The notes under the pieces: generated by a model
What the model was told of the DNA's origin: nothing
Databases searched by the model: none
Seen by the model: the letters and a program-made list of their open reading frames with translations, nothing else
Source: Oceanospirillum linum
Lineage (GTDB): Bacteria > Pseudomonadota > Gammaproteobacteria > Pseudomonadales > Halomonadaceae
DNA length: 64,000 nucleotides
Direction of reading: 5' to 3'
NCBI RefSeq assembly: GCF_900182785.1
Contig: NZ_FXTS01000001.1
Coordinates: forward strand, 696,122-760,121
Translations under genes and position numbers: made by a program
Shown here: in pieces, positions 53,810 through 61,562 of the stretch
How positions within the stretch are numbered: position 1 is the first letter of the stretch
Layout of the letters: each line of letters begins with the position of its first letter

Positions 53810-54453
53810 AAATAGCAATTTTAACTTCACCGGGGCAATGGTTTGAACACTATGCTCAAGTACTGTCTGAAAAACTTAACAACGCCCCTGTATATTTAGA
53901 TCATAAAGAAATTGGTTCACCTTTTGATGTGGTATTTATTTTAAGCTACCACAAAATAATTGACTCAAACTACCTAGAAAAGCATAAGCACAATATTGTT
54001 ATCCACGAAAGCGATTTACCCAAAGGAAAGGGTTGGGCACCTTTGTTTTGGCAAGTTTTGGAAGGCAATAAAGAAATTGTTTTTACCATGTTTGAAGCGG
54101 CTGACGGTGTAGACAAGGGTGATGTTTACATGAAAAAAACATTACAACTTACTGGTTCAGAACTTAATAAAGAGTTAAGAAAAAAGCAAGCAGAGTTAAC
54201 CCTACAAATGTGCCAAGAATTTATTAATGAATATGACACTTTCAAGCAGCCAACACCGCAAACTGGGAGTGAAAGCTTTTATCCTAAAAGAACAGCCCAA
54301 GACAGCAAGTTAGATGTTAATAAAACGATCAAAGAACAGTTTAATTTATTAAGAATTGTTGATAATAATAGTTATCCTGCCTTTTTTGAACTGGATGATT
54401 GCCGTTATCGCTTGACTATTGAACTAGATAACAATAAGGAGGAGGGCAGCTAA
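53806..54453 (+). CDS. Formyltransferase-family protein 1 of the Pse locus
   Basis: A 215-residue protein of the formyltransferase fold (10-formyltetrahydrofolate-dependent). It contains VIHESDLPKGKGWAPLFW with His67, and a late DGVDKGDVYMKK with Asp103. These correspond to the catalytic His and Asp of the family, but the residue two before the His is Val, where classical enzymes have Asn. In sugar loci such enzymes formylate an amino group. Here the likely acceptor is the C4 amine made by PseC (inference). It overlaps pseG by 4 bases and is AT-rich. It is followed by the relic of pseH. Confidence 0.78.
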   Translation: MKIAILTSPGQWFEHYAQVLSEKLNNAPVYLDHKEIGSPFDVVFILSYHKIIDSNYLEKHKHNIVIHESDLPKGKGWAPLFWQVLEGNKEIVFTMFEAADGVDKGDVYMKKTLQLTGSELNKELRKKQAELTLQMCQEFINEYDTFKQPTPQTGSESFYPKRTAQDSKLDVNKTIKEQFNLLRIVDNNSYPAFFELDDCRYRLTIELDNNKEEGS

Positions 54454-54890
54454 TTGACTTGGTTGACCTCAACCTTGAAGAAAAGCTAAACATATTGGCA
54501 ATGAGAAACCACCCTAAGGTGCCTGAATGGATGTACACACAAGAATAAATACAAGCTGAACAGCACTTTAGTTTTATTAAAAGCTTAATTAACAATAAGC
54601 AAAGTCAATACCTTGCAGTAAGGCAGGATAAAAAGTTAGTGGGTGTTATTTATTTTAACCAAATCGACCTTGAAGAAAAGACAGAATATTTTGGGCTTTA
54701 TGCTAGATTATTTAAACCAGCAAGAGACGTAGATCGATTATTGGAAGAGATGAGTATGTTTTATGCTAAAAATATTTAGCAATTGAAGGCATTAAATTTA
54801 GAAGCATTTATAAATAATACGAGAGCAATAAATTTGTATATTAATCCCGAGCTTATTGAAACAGACCGTTTGCAAAAAAATGGTATTTAA
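54453..54890 (+). pseudogene. pseH: Broken pseH (N-acetyltransferase)
   Basis: Reading one frame from 54453 through 54890 gives a PseH-like GNAT protein interrupted by in-frame stops TAA at 54546-54548 and TAG at 54777-54779. Segments recognisable on either side include LEEKLNILAMRNHPKVPEWM, QYLAVRQDKKLVGVIYF, EYFGLYARLF and, after the second stop, LNLEAFINNTRAINLYI. A ribosome site AAGGAGGAGG lies just upstream, but the first codon is now ATT, so the start may also be lost. PseH would acetylate the C4 amine of the UDP-altrosamine using acetyl-CoA. This copy cannot make a full protein. Confidence 0.85.
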
Positions 54891-54922
54891 ATATTATCTA
54901 TGAGTAAGAGTTTATAATAAAG

Positions 54923-55597
54923 ATGGATTATTTAGTTGCTGCTGTAGGTGAGTGGAATAAAAGCCTTTTTGAACTAAATTCAAAAAAATTAGAAGGTAGT
55001 TGGTATTTTGTATCGACACCTGATGAGCTTAATAGTAAGTTAGAAAAAGGATTGAAACCTCGCTATATATTTTTCCCCCATTGGCGTTGGATAGTACCTG
55101 AAAACATACTCAATCAATACGAGTGTGTGTGTTTTCATATGACTGATGTTCCTTATGGTCGTGGCGGTTCACCTTTACAAAACCTTATTATTAGAGGCCA
55201 CCAAGAGACAATTTTAACAGCCCTAAAAATGGAAAAAAGCTTAGATACAGGGCCAGTTTACTTTAAGAAACCATTAACACTAGCTGGTACAGCTCACGAA
55301 ATTTATGTTAGAGCATCTAAACTAACCTGGGAAATAATCAAAGAAATGGTTCTGCATGAACCCTTACCCAAGCCACAAGCAGGTGATCCTGTAGTTTTCA
55401 ATCGAAGAAAACCTAGCCAGAGTGAAATTGAACCAAACTTATCTCTTGAGCAACTCTATGACCATATTCGTATGCTAGACGCACCGAACTATCCCAAAGC
55501 ATTTCTTAATAAAGATAGCTATTACCTAGAGTTTCAAGATGCCAAACTGGAAGGCAATGAACTAGTCGCAACGGTAAAAATTCAAATTAAAAGGTAG
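54923..55597 (+). CDS. Formyltransferase-family protein 2 of the Pse locus
   Basis: A 224-residue protein of the same fold as the gene at 53806 but clearly diverged. FHMTDVPYGRGGSPLQNLI contains His72, and LDTGPVYFKK contains Asp108, matching the catalytic His and Asp; the position two before the His is Cys rather than Asn. The C-terminal part (HEIYVRASKLTWEIIKEMV) resembles the first protein. Gene composition is AT-rich like its neighbours. It probably formylates an amino sugar on the way to pseudaminic acid, or a second position of it (inference). Confidence 0.78.
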   Translation: MDYLVAAVGEWNKSLFELNSKKLEGSWYFVSTPDELNSKLEKGLKPRYIFFPHWRWIVPENILNQYECVCFHMTDVPYGRGGSPLQNLIIRGHQETILTALKMEKSLDTGPVYFKKPLTLAGTAHEIYVRASKLTWEIIKEMVLHEPLPKPQAGDPVVFNRRKPSQSEIEPNLSLEQLYDHIRMLDAPNYPKAFLNKDSYYLEFQDAKLEGNELVATVKIQIKR

Positions 55598-55601
55598 ATG
55601 T

Positions 55602-56651
55602 ATGTCTTATATTGAAATTGATGATCGAAAAATAGGTCAAGGCTATCAGCCCTATATTCTGGCAGAGTTATCTGCTAACCATAATGGTGTTCTACAAAAA
55701 GCTCTAGATACGATTACACAAGCTAAAAATTGTGGTGCTGATGCAATTAAACTTCAAACCTATTCAGCAGATACCATGACCATAGATTGTGACTCAGAAG
55801 AATTTATGATTAAAGGCGGTTTATGGGGTGGTTGTAAGTTATATGACTTATATAAATGGGCACAAACACCTTTTGAGTGGCACAAGGCAATGTTTGACCA
55901 TGCACGTAATATAGGTATTACCTGCTTTTCAACACCTTTTGACGAAACAGCGGTTGATTTACTGGAAGATATGAATGTACCTGCATACAAAGTTGCATCC
56001 TTTGAAGCAACAGATTTACCACTCATTCGCTATATAGCTTCGACAAAAAAGCCCATGATTATGTCAACGGGTATGGCTAATTTTGAAGAAATATCTGAAA
56101 TGGTAGCCACTGCAAAAGAGGCAGGATGCCAAGATTTAATTGTATTGCACTGTTTAAGCAGTTATCCAGCACCGGTAGAGCAGTCAAACTTATTAACCAT
56201 TCCAGACTTACGTAAAAAGCTTAATGTTCAAATAGGTTTGTCAGATCACACCATTACAAACACAGCATCAATTGCGGCTACTGCCTTGGGTGCTACGCTG
56301 ATTGAAAAACACTTTATTCTTGATAGAAATGATAAGGGACCAGATTCTGAGTTTTCAATAGAACCTGCTGAGTTAACATCATTAGTTGAACAAACCAAAG
56401 ATGCTTGGCTATCGCTTGGAGAAGCTGGCTACGAAAGAAAGCCAGCAGAAGAAGCGAATGTTAAATTCAGGCGATCAGTATATTTTGTTAAAGATATGCA
56501 AGCTGGTGAACCTATTACCCCCGATTCAATTCGCCGTATTCGTCCTGGCTTTGGCTTAGCCCCTAAGTATGAGCAGGATATTATTGGTAAGCACTTAAAA
56601 ATAGCCGTTACCCGTGGCACCCCCACCAGTTGGGATTTATTTGATGAGTAA
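55602..56651 (+). CDS. pseI: Pseudaminic acid synthase PseI
   Basis: Condenses the 6-deoxy-diamido-altrose with phosphoenolpyruvate to form the nine-carbon pseudaminic acid. The 349-residue NeuB-family protein has AELSANHNG, a TIM-barrel body with DAIKLQTYSADTMTIDC and IGLSDHT, and a C-terminal SAF (antifreeze-like) domain from about residue 285 (FRRSVYFVKDMQAGEPIT). It starts 4 bases after the second formyltransferase. Confidence 0.96.
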   Translation: MSYIEIDDRKIGQGYQPYILAELSANHNGVLQKALDTITQAKNCGADAIKLQTYSADTMTIDCDSEEFMIKGGLWGGCKLYDLYKWAQTPFEWHKAMFDHARNIGITCFSTPFDETAVDLLEDMNVPAYKVASFEATDLPLIRYIASTKKPMIMSTGMANFEEISEMVATAKEAGCQDLIVLHCLSSYPAPVEQSNLLTIPDLRKKLNVQIGLSDHTITNTASIAATALGATLIEKHFILDRNDKGPDSEFSIEPAELTSLVEQTKDAWLSLGEAGYERKPAEEANVKFRRSVYFVKDMQAGEPITPDSIRRIRPGFGLAPKYEQDIIGKHLKIAVTRGTPTSWDLFDE

Positions 56652-57315
56652 AACAGTGTTAGTAGTCGCCGCCCACACTGACGATGAAGCTCTTGGCTGT
56701 GGTGGAGCAATTGCTAGGCATGTTGCAGAAGGCGAGCAAGTACACCTACTATTTATGACCGATGGCGTAGGCTCACGTGAGGTTATAGCAGCAGAAGCAA
56801 CGGAAAGATTAACAGCAGCACAACAAGCTGCCAAAGTTTTAGGTGTTAGCTCTTTTACTAACCTAAACTTTCCAGATAATCGAATGGACTCAGTGTCACT
56901 TCTTGATATCGTGCAAAAACTAGAAGCTGTAATCAATGAAGTTCAGCCTGAGGTTATCTATACCCACCATAATGGCGACCTGAATATTGATCACAGAATA
57001 ACACATCAAGCCGTTATGACAGCCTGCCGTCCTGTTCCAGGCAGTCCAATTAAAGAAATCTATGCCTTTGAAGTGTTGTCTGCGACTGAATGGAATACTC
57101 CGGGCTTTGCTCCATTCATTCCAAATGTCTTTATTGATATATCAGGTTATATTGATATAAAAATGCAGTCTATTGAGGCATATTCTCTTGAGATGCGACC
57201 CGCTCCACACTCTCGTTCGATAGAAAATGTCAAAAGGTTAGCAGAGTTCCGTGGTAGCTCAGTCGGAATTGAAGCCGCTGAGGCGATGATGGCAGTTAGG
57301 CTAGTTGTTGGCTGA
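56644..57315 (+). CDS. PIG-L/LmbE-family deacetylase
   Basis: A zinc-dependent N-acetyl-sugar deacetylase-type protein of 223 residues. It starts at ATG 56644, overlapping pseI by 8 bases. The metal motif AAHTDDEALGCGG (His11, Asp13, Asp14) is like the usual AHPDDE but with Thr for Pro. The second metal site is HHNGDLNIDHR. In a Pse locus it could remove an acetyl group from the diamido sugar or Pse before another acyl group is placed (inference). It is the last gene of the AT-rich cassette. Confidence 0.85.
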   Translation: MSKTVLVVAAHTDDEALGCGGAIARHVAEGEQVHLLFMTDGVGSREVIAAEATERLTAAQQAAKVLGVSSFTNLNFPDNRMDSVSLLDIVQKLEAVINEVQPEVIYTHHNGDLNIDHRITHQAVMTACRPVPGSPIKEIYAFEVLSATEWNTPGFAPFIPNVFIDISGYIDIKMQSIEAYSLEMRPAPHSRSIENVKRLAEFRGSSVGIEAAEAMMAVRLVVG

Positions 57316-57319
57316 TATT

Positions 57320-57333
57320 ATGTGGCGCCACAT
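57320..57333. repeat. Perfect 14-bp palindrome at the cassette end
   Basis: ATGTGGCGCCACAT is perfectly self-complementary and begins five bases after the deacetylase stop codon, about 40 bases before the IS30 left repeat. It may be a recombination or target site remnant; IS30-family elements are known to favour palindromic targets, but it does not abut the element. Confidence 0.4.
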
Positions 57334-57373
57334 GCCTTGTACAGGTTTGACTAATCTAGGGCTAGCAGCCAAT

Positions 57374-58431
57374 TCTGAGTGCAACACCTAATCCAATATC
57401 GGATAAGGTGTTGTTATGACTTACAAAGAACTCAACATAGAGGAGCGCGCCACTCTTCAAGTTGGCTTGCTCAATAATCTCAGCCTGCGGCGTATTGCTC
57501 GTCTCATGGGTCGAAGTCCGTCTACTATCAGTCGAGAGATTCGTCGGAATCAGCTCCCTGATGGACGATATGAAGCACCAAAAGCTCAGGTTAACCGCTT
57601 GGCTCGAAGAGCTGCTTGCTGCCCGAGTAAAAAGCTTATTCAGGGTGAGGGGCTGTTTGAACTGGTCATTTTAATGCTGCGCAAGAAGTTCTCTCCACAG
57701 CAGATTGCGGGTAACCTTAGACACATGAAACTACCCGGATATGAAGACAGCTACGTCTGTCGAGAGACGATTTACAACCCAATTTATGCATTGCCTGTTG
57801 GTGAGCTGCGCAAAGAGCTGATTCATTGTTTACGGCAAGGAAAAACGACACGGAGGCGTTGATCGCAGAGGTCAGATTCCTGAAGTGGTCAGTATTCACT
57901 AGACCGCCAGAAATTGAAGATCGCCTGATGCCAGGTCATTGGGAGCGCGATCTCATCAAAGGTAAAAACAACGCTTCTGCTGTCGGAACACTGGTTGAAC
58001 GCACCAGCGGTTATCTCATATTGGTCAAAATGAACGATGCAACAGCCACATCAGCTGTTAAGGGCTTCAGTGCCGCCTTAAATGGTATGCCTCTGAAACT
58101 CCGTAAAAGTATGACCTATGACCAAGGTAAAGAAATGGCCAAGCATGCGGAAATCACGCAACGTACGGGTGTGGCGATCTATTTTTGTGATCCACACAGT
58201 CCATGGCAACGGGGTAGCAATGAGAATATCAATGGCCTGATCCGCCAATATTTACCGAAAGGAACAGATCTGACAGTGCATAGCCAGGAGCAATTGGATG
58301 CGATTGCTTATGAGTTGAACATTAGGCCTCGGCAGCGTTTTGAATACCGTTGCCCAATTGAAGTGATAAGTGATGTGATGGCTCAGGAATATAATGACAC
58401 CACATCAGTGCAATAGCGTGTTGCACTCAGA
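57374..58431 (+). mobile_element. Degenerate IS30-family insertion sequence
   Basis: An element of about 1058 bp is bounded by an exact 14-bp inverted repeat, TCTGAGTGCAACAC at 57374-57387 and its complement at 58418-58431. It encloses a frameshifted IS30-type transposase. No clear short direct repeat flanks it (AAT on the left, GTC on the right), so the insertion may be old or rearranged. It separates the AT-rich Pse cassette from the minus-strand flagellin export and cap genes. Confidence 0.85.
57416..58416 (+). pseudogene. IS30-family transposase, frameshifted
   Basis: The N-terminal part (57416-57862) has the IS30 helix-turn-helix LSLRRIARLMGRSPSTISREIRRN. The C-terminal part (to 58416) has the DDE region HWERDLIKG, MTYDQGKEM and GSNENINGLIRQYLPKG. 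The parts are out of frame. The linking segment GVDRRGQIPEVVSIH lies in the third frame at 57855-57899, so at least two small deletions have occurred, at about 57855 and 57898. The usual WEGD Gly is Arg here. The enzyme is presumably dead. Confidence 0.9.
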
Positions 58432-58624
58432 GTCTGCAACTGCCCATTTAAAATACTTATCAGCTATTGTAAATGGCCAAGCGGCGGGAGAAGCTGGGCC
58501 TCTTTCTTATTTTCTCCCGTTTTCAAATCGAAGGATACCCCAGATATAAGTAACTTCTGCGCTACTTTCAGTGGCAGTATTAAATATACACCCCGGGAGC
58601 CATCCTCCGTATATAGACATTACG
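58432..58624. other. Gap between IS30 and the FliT-like gene
   Basis: No reading frame of note. A weak inverted repeat CGGGAGA (58485 region) and TCTCCCG (58523 region), followed by TTTTC, might act as a terminator on the plus strand, but the loop is about 20 bases. Nothing else is recognised. Confidence 0.35.
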
Positions 58625-58936
58625 TCAAACTTTCTTATAGGCCGAAATACCCCGATTTCCCCTGGCAAGTTTGCCAGTCTCATCGGCTAAAGCACTCCGC
58701 TTCTTTTTGGCCATTTTAAGGATATCCATGATATCAGAAACCAGGTGATCACCTTCTTCTTTTACCAAGGCCTTATCAACATCACTCATCTGCGTAAGTG
58801 TCTCAGAAAAAAAGACCTGTAAGTCTCTTTCAAGTTTATCACCACTTGTGGAGACAGCATCCCAATCATCCTTTTCAGCGAGAGCATGAATTTCCTGTGC
58901 AGCATCTCTTAGCTGCCGCCAGTCATCTAACCCCAT
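58625..58936 (-). CDS. FliT-like small protein
   Basis: A 103-residue helical, charged protein (GLDDWRQLRDAAQEIHALAEKDDWDAV...) in the place where fliT, the FliD chaperone, lies in related loci (fliD-fliS-fliT). Sequence similarity to FliT is weak by eye, so the name rests mainly on position, size and helical nature. It starts 13 bases after the maf stop and would be the last gene of the flaG operon. Confidence 0.5.
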   Translation of the reverse strand: MGLDDWRQLRDAAQEIHALAEKDDWDAVSTSGDKLERDLQVFFSETLTQMSDVDKALVKEEGDHLVSDIMDILKMAKKKRSALADETGKLARGNRGISAYKKV

Positions 58937-58949
58937 AGCTTAGCTCCTC

Positions 58950-61127
58950 CTAGTCGAACATGTCATACCGGGATTCTTGATCCCAGTCCAAACAATGATC
59001 CCTGAAGTCAACTTTAACATCCTCAAAAAATAACTTGAGTTGCTCAAACTGGCCATTTAATGACTCCAGAACAGCGTCTTTAGGCCCGGGAAGCATAGCC
59101 GTTGACGTAATCAGGCTTAACATGTAGAGCAGAGAACCATCAAATAATGAGTATAGCCATGCATGTTGATCATCCAACACTTGATCACTATGAAACTCTT
59201 GTATAAAACGATCTGTTAACACAAAAGCCTGTGGTATCTCCGTGACAGGCGATATCATATTAATAGCATAGTCACAGGCCTGATCTACCCGATCCTTAAC
59301 CAACTCCAGATTTTCTAACAAATGATCTGTATGTGACTCAGGACTAAAGCTGAAAAAAGCAGCAAAAACATCATCCATAAGCTTCTGCTTTTCAGAAGGA
59401 ACGCTCAGAGAATCAAGCTCAATATCCTCACTACGAAGAGGCGTAGTACCTTCAATCAGGGCACCATCACTACAGTTATGAAAGTTCAGGGTACCTTGCA
59501 TAGTGTAGTTCCAGCCTGAAAGAACAGCTTCCAACTCCCTCTTAAACATCGGGTAAAAGCCAGAAGAATAAACTTCTTTATCATCAAAGTTTGACTCATA
59601 CACTTCCGAGTTTTTCTTAAACTTAAAGTTCTCAGCTACATCTTTCTTAAGATATTGATAGCTACTATCTTTAGAGTGGTGTTTCGTTATATCAACCGAC
59701 CCCATATCTGTGCCAAAGAAATAAAAATCTTTGAACCCCATAACAACCAGAGAGGTCACCGCAGAGTGGACACAACTCGGTGCCAGTCGAGGAAGAATAG
59801 CAAGACCTTTATTGGGCAAGGCGTAATTAAGGAATGAAGAACCTGTTTCAATGTCCTTTAAGACCATCCCTTTTTTCTTAAATAATTCAGCAACACCCGG
59901 GTGAACCTGAGATACTTGAATGAGGGTAATGTCCTTCAGCGCATCAGAGAAATTTTCAATGCCATCAGAAGATTTTTTGATCCAGCATGTAACACTAGCT
60001 GTACGTTCTAACTCTACATGAAAATCAGGCTTTACTTTATTTTTAAGCAGTGTTCTTAGAGAAGAACCACAACTAACGACAACAAACCTATCTTGATGAC
60101 TCCTAATAAACTCAAGATCCAGATCCAAGGAGGGGCCATTGCCTATGATCATAACGGGCAAATCACTCTGATCTAGAGTTTTCTTCAACTCTCTATTAGA
60201 AGCCAGAATAGGTATATTCGCTTTGAAGTTACCAATAGTATGCGCCAAGCTGTAACGCGAGTCGTCGTAAAAGCCAAAGCCTGACAGATAACTATAGCTG
60301 ATAGCCTCTTTTAGGTTTTTAAAAAGATCTTTATAAGCATCTTTATAAAAAGCCGAGTATAAGTATGCACCGGCTACATTGTGGCGACCACTAGCTGAAA
60401 CCAAAGAAGACACTTCATTAAGAAGTAATTTATGGTCTTTTTCGACAATGACATGCAACCGGAAATCATTATCTACTGCTTTTTCTAATATCGACTTCCA
60501 GTCCAGAAGTTGCAATGAAGCATAAAAAACATCAGGATCAGGCTCAATAACATAGAAATGCTTAATATCATGACTGGCATACAGCTTTTCAATATCAAAG
60601 CCCATACCAACAGAAAAGCAAAACATAGCATTCACAAAACCAGGCAACTGGTGATCAATATTAACTTCTGATTCAGCTAATTCTTTGTTATCTTTTGACT
60701 GTGAACTTATCAGATTAAGTAACTTTTCACCAATAGTACTTAATGCTGAGAATTGAAATTTAGCCAGTTTCTTAAGATGAGAAGAATGAATATAGTTAAC
60801 CTTATCACCAACAGCCTTCTTTTCATCTCCAGGCAAAATAAAGAAAGGCCGCTGAACAGGAGCCTTAACATACCCACTAAGATTTTCTAAGCATTGTTGA
60901 ACAGGGTTCTGCCCATATAACAGAATTTCAGATGGTCGGTCAAAAAGATTAATATTTCCATCAGCATCATAAATCAGGAATATATTTTCTTCTTTGTAGT
61001 CAGAGAATTTGGTGTAAATACTCGGAAGATATTGCTTAAACGCCTCCAGATTATCGGTAAGCCGCTTTTCAATAAAAGCGGCTACTAACTCCTGATCTGA
61101 AAACGAGTTAGTTTTATCCTGCATCAA
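58950..61127 (-). CDS. Motility accessory factor (Maf) glycosyltransferase
   Basis: A 725-residue DUF115/MptE-like protein of the Maf family, which transfers pseudaminic or legionaminic acid from the CMP-sugar to Ser/Thr of flagellin in the cytoplasm. The central domain contains LPVMIIGNGPSLDLDLEFIR, SCGSSLRTLLKNKVKPDFHVELE and HSAVTSLVVMGFKDFYFFGTDMG, diagnostic of the family. It overlaps fliS by 14 bases and is in a sigma-28 unit with flaG-fliD-fliS. It is the likely user of the CMP-Pse made by the neighbouring divergent Pse locus. Confidence 0.93.
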   Translation of the reverse strand: MMQDKTNSFSDQELVAAFIEKRLTDNLEAFKQYLPSIYTKFSDYKEENIFLIYDADGNINLFDRPSEILLYGQNPVQQCLENLSGYVKAPVQRPFFILPGDEKKAVGDKVNYIHSSHLKKLAKFQFSALSTIGEKLLNLISSQSKDNKELAESEVNIDHQLPGFVNAMFCFSVGMGFDIEKLYASHDIKHFYVIEPDPDVFYASLQLLDWKSILEKAVDNDFRLHVIVEKDHKLLLNEVSSLVSASGRHNVAGAYLYSAFYKDAYKDLFKNLKEAISYSYLSGFGFYDDSRYSLAHTIGNFKANIPILASNRELKKTLDQSDLPVMIIGNGPSLDLDLEFIRSHQDRFVVVSCGSSLRTLLKNKVKPDFHVELERTASVTCWIKKSSDGIENFSDALKDITLIQVSQVHPGVAELFKKKGMVLKDIETGSSFLNYALPNKGLAILPRLAPSCVHSAVTSLVVMGFKDFYFFGTDMGSVDITKHHSKDSSYQYLKKDVAENFKFKKNSEVYESNFDDKEVYSSGFYPMFKRELEAVLSGWNYTMQGTLNFHNCSDGALIEGTTPLRSEDIELDSLSVPSEKQKLMDDVFAAFFSFSPESHTDHLLENLELVKDRVDQACDYAINMISPVTEIPQAFVLTDRFIQEFHSDQVLDDQHAWLYSLFDGSLLYMLSLITSTAMLPGPKDAVLESLNGQFEQLKLFFEDVKVDFRDHCLDWDQESRYDMFD

Positions 61128-61551
61128 TACTCACCATTGGCTCATTAGATCTCTGGTTCTCTGCTTCAATCACAGCATCCGCCGGTATTGAATCCCATCC
61201 AGCTTTAATTTCACCCATAACTTTCTCTGCAGCTTCAACTTTTTCAATACTCATCTCAGCAGATGCTGAAATAAGCTGATTCAGGCAGAAGTCATATAAA
61301 GCTAAAAGATTATCGGAAACTTCTTTATTCTTGTCCGACTGCAGGCTTGCGGCCAATGTTGTGATAATCGCCTGCGCCTTGGATATATGGAACGATTTCT
61401 TCTCATAATCTTTATTTTCAATTGCGACTTTCGCCTGCTTAAGGAAAATCATACAGCCGTCAATTAACTTCTTAGTCACTTGGTAAGGGGAAGCCCCCTC
61501 TAAACCACTTTCCACACTAACATTTTTATACTTACTGATTGCCCTGTTCAT
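61114..61551 (-). CDS. fliS: Flagellin chaperone FliS
   Basis: Small four-helix chaperone that binds the flagellin C-terminus and brings it to the export gate. The 145-residue protein has the family pattern SPYQVTKKLIDGCMIFLKQAKVAIENKDYEKKSFHISKAQAII near its N-terminus. It lies between fliD and maf. Confidence 0.92.
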   Translation of the reverse strand: MNRAISKYKNVSVESGLEGASPYQVTKKLIDGCMIFLKQAKVAIENKDYEKKSFHISKAQAIITTLAASLQSDKNKEVSDNLLALYDFCLNQLISASAEMSIEKVEAAEKVMGEIKAGWDSIPADAVIEAENQRSNEPMVSIDAG

Positions 61552-61562
61552 ACAAAACTCCT

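Noticed and set aside
58465..58550. tRNA-like or attachment-site-like sequence after IS30
   Set aside because: A D-arm-like GGCCAAGCGG and a T-loop-like TTCAAATC are present, but no cloverleaf with a paired acceptor stem can be drawn.
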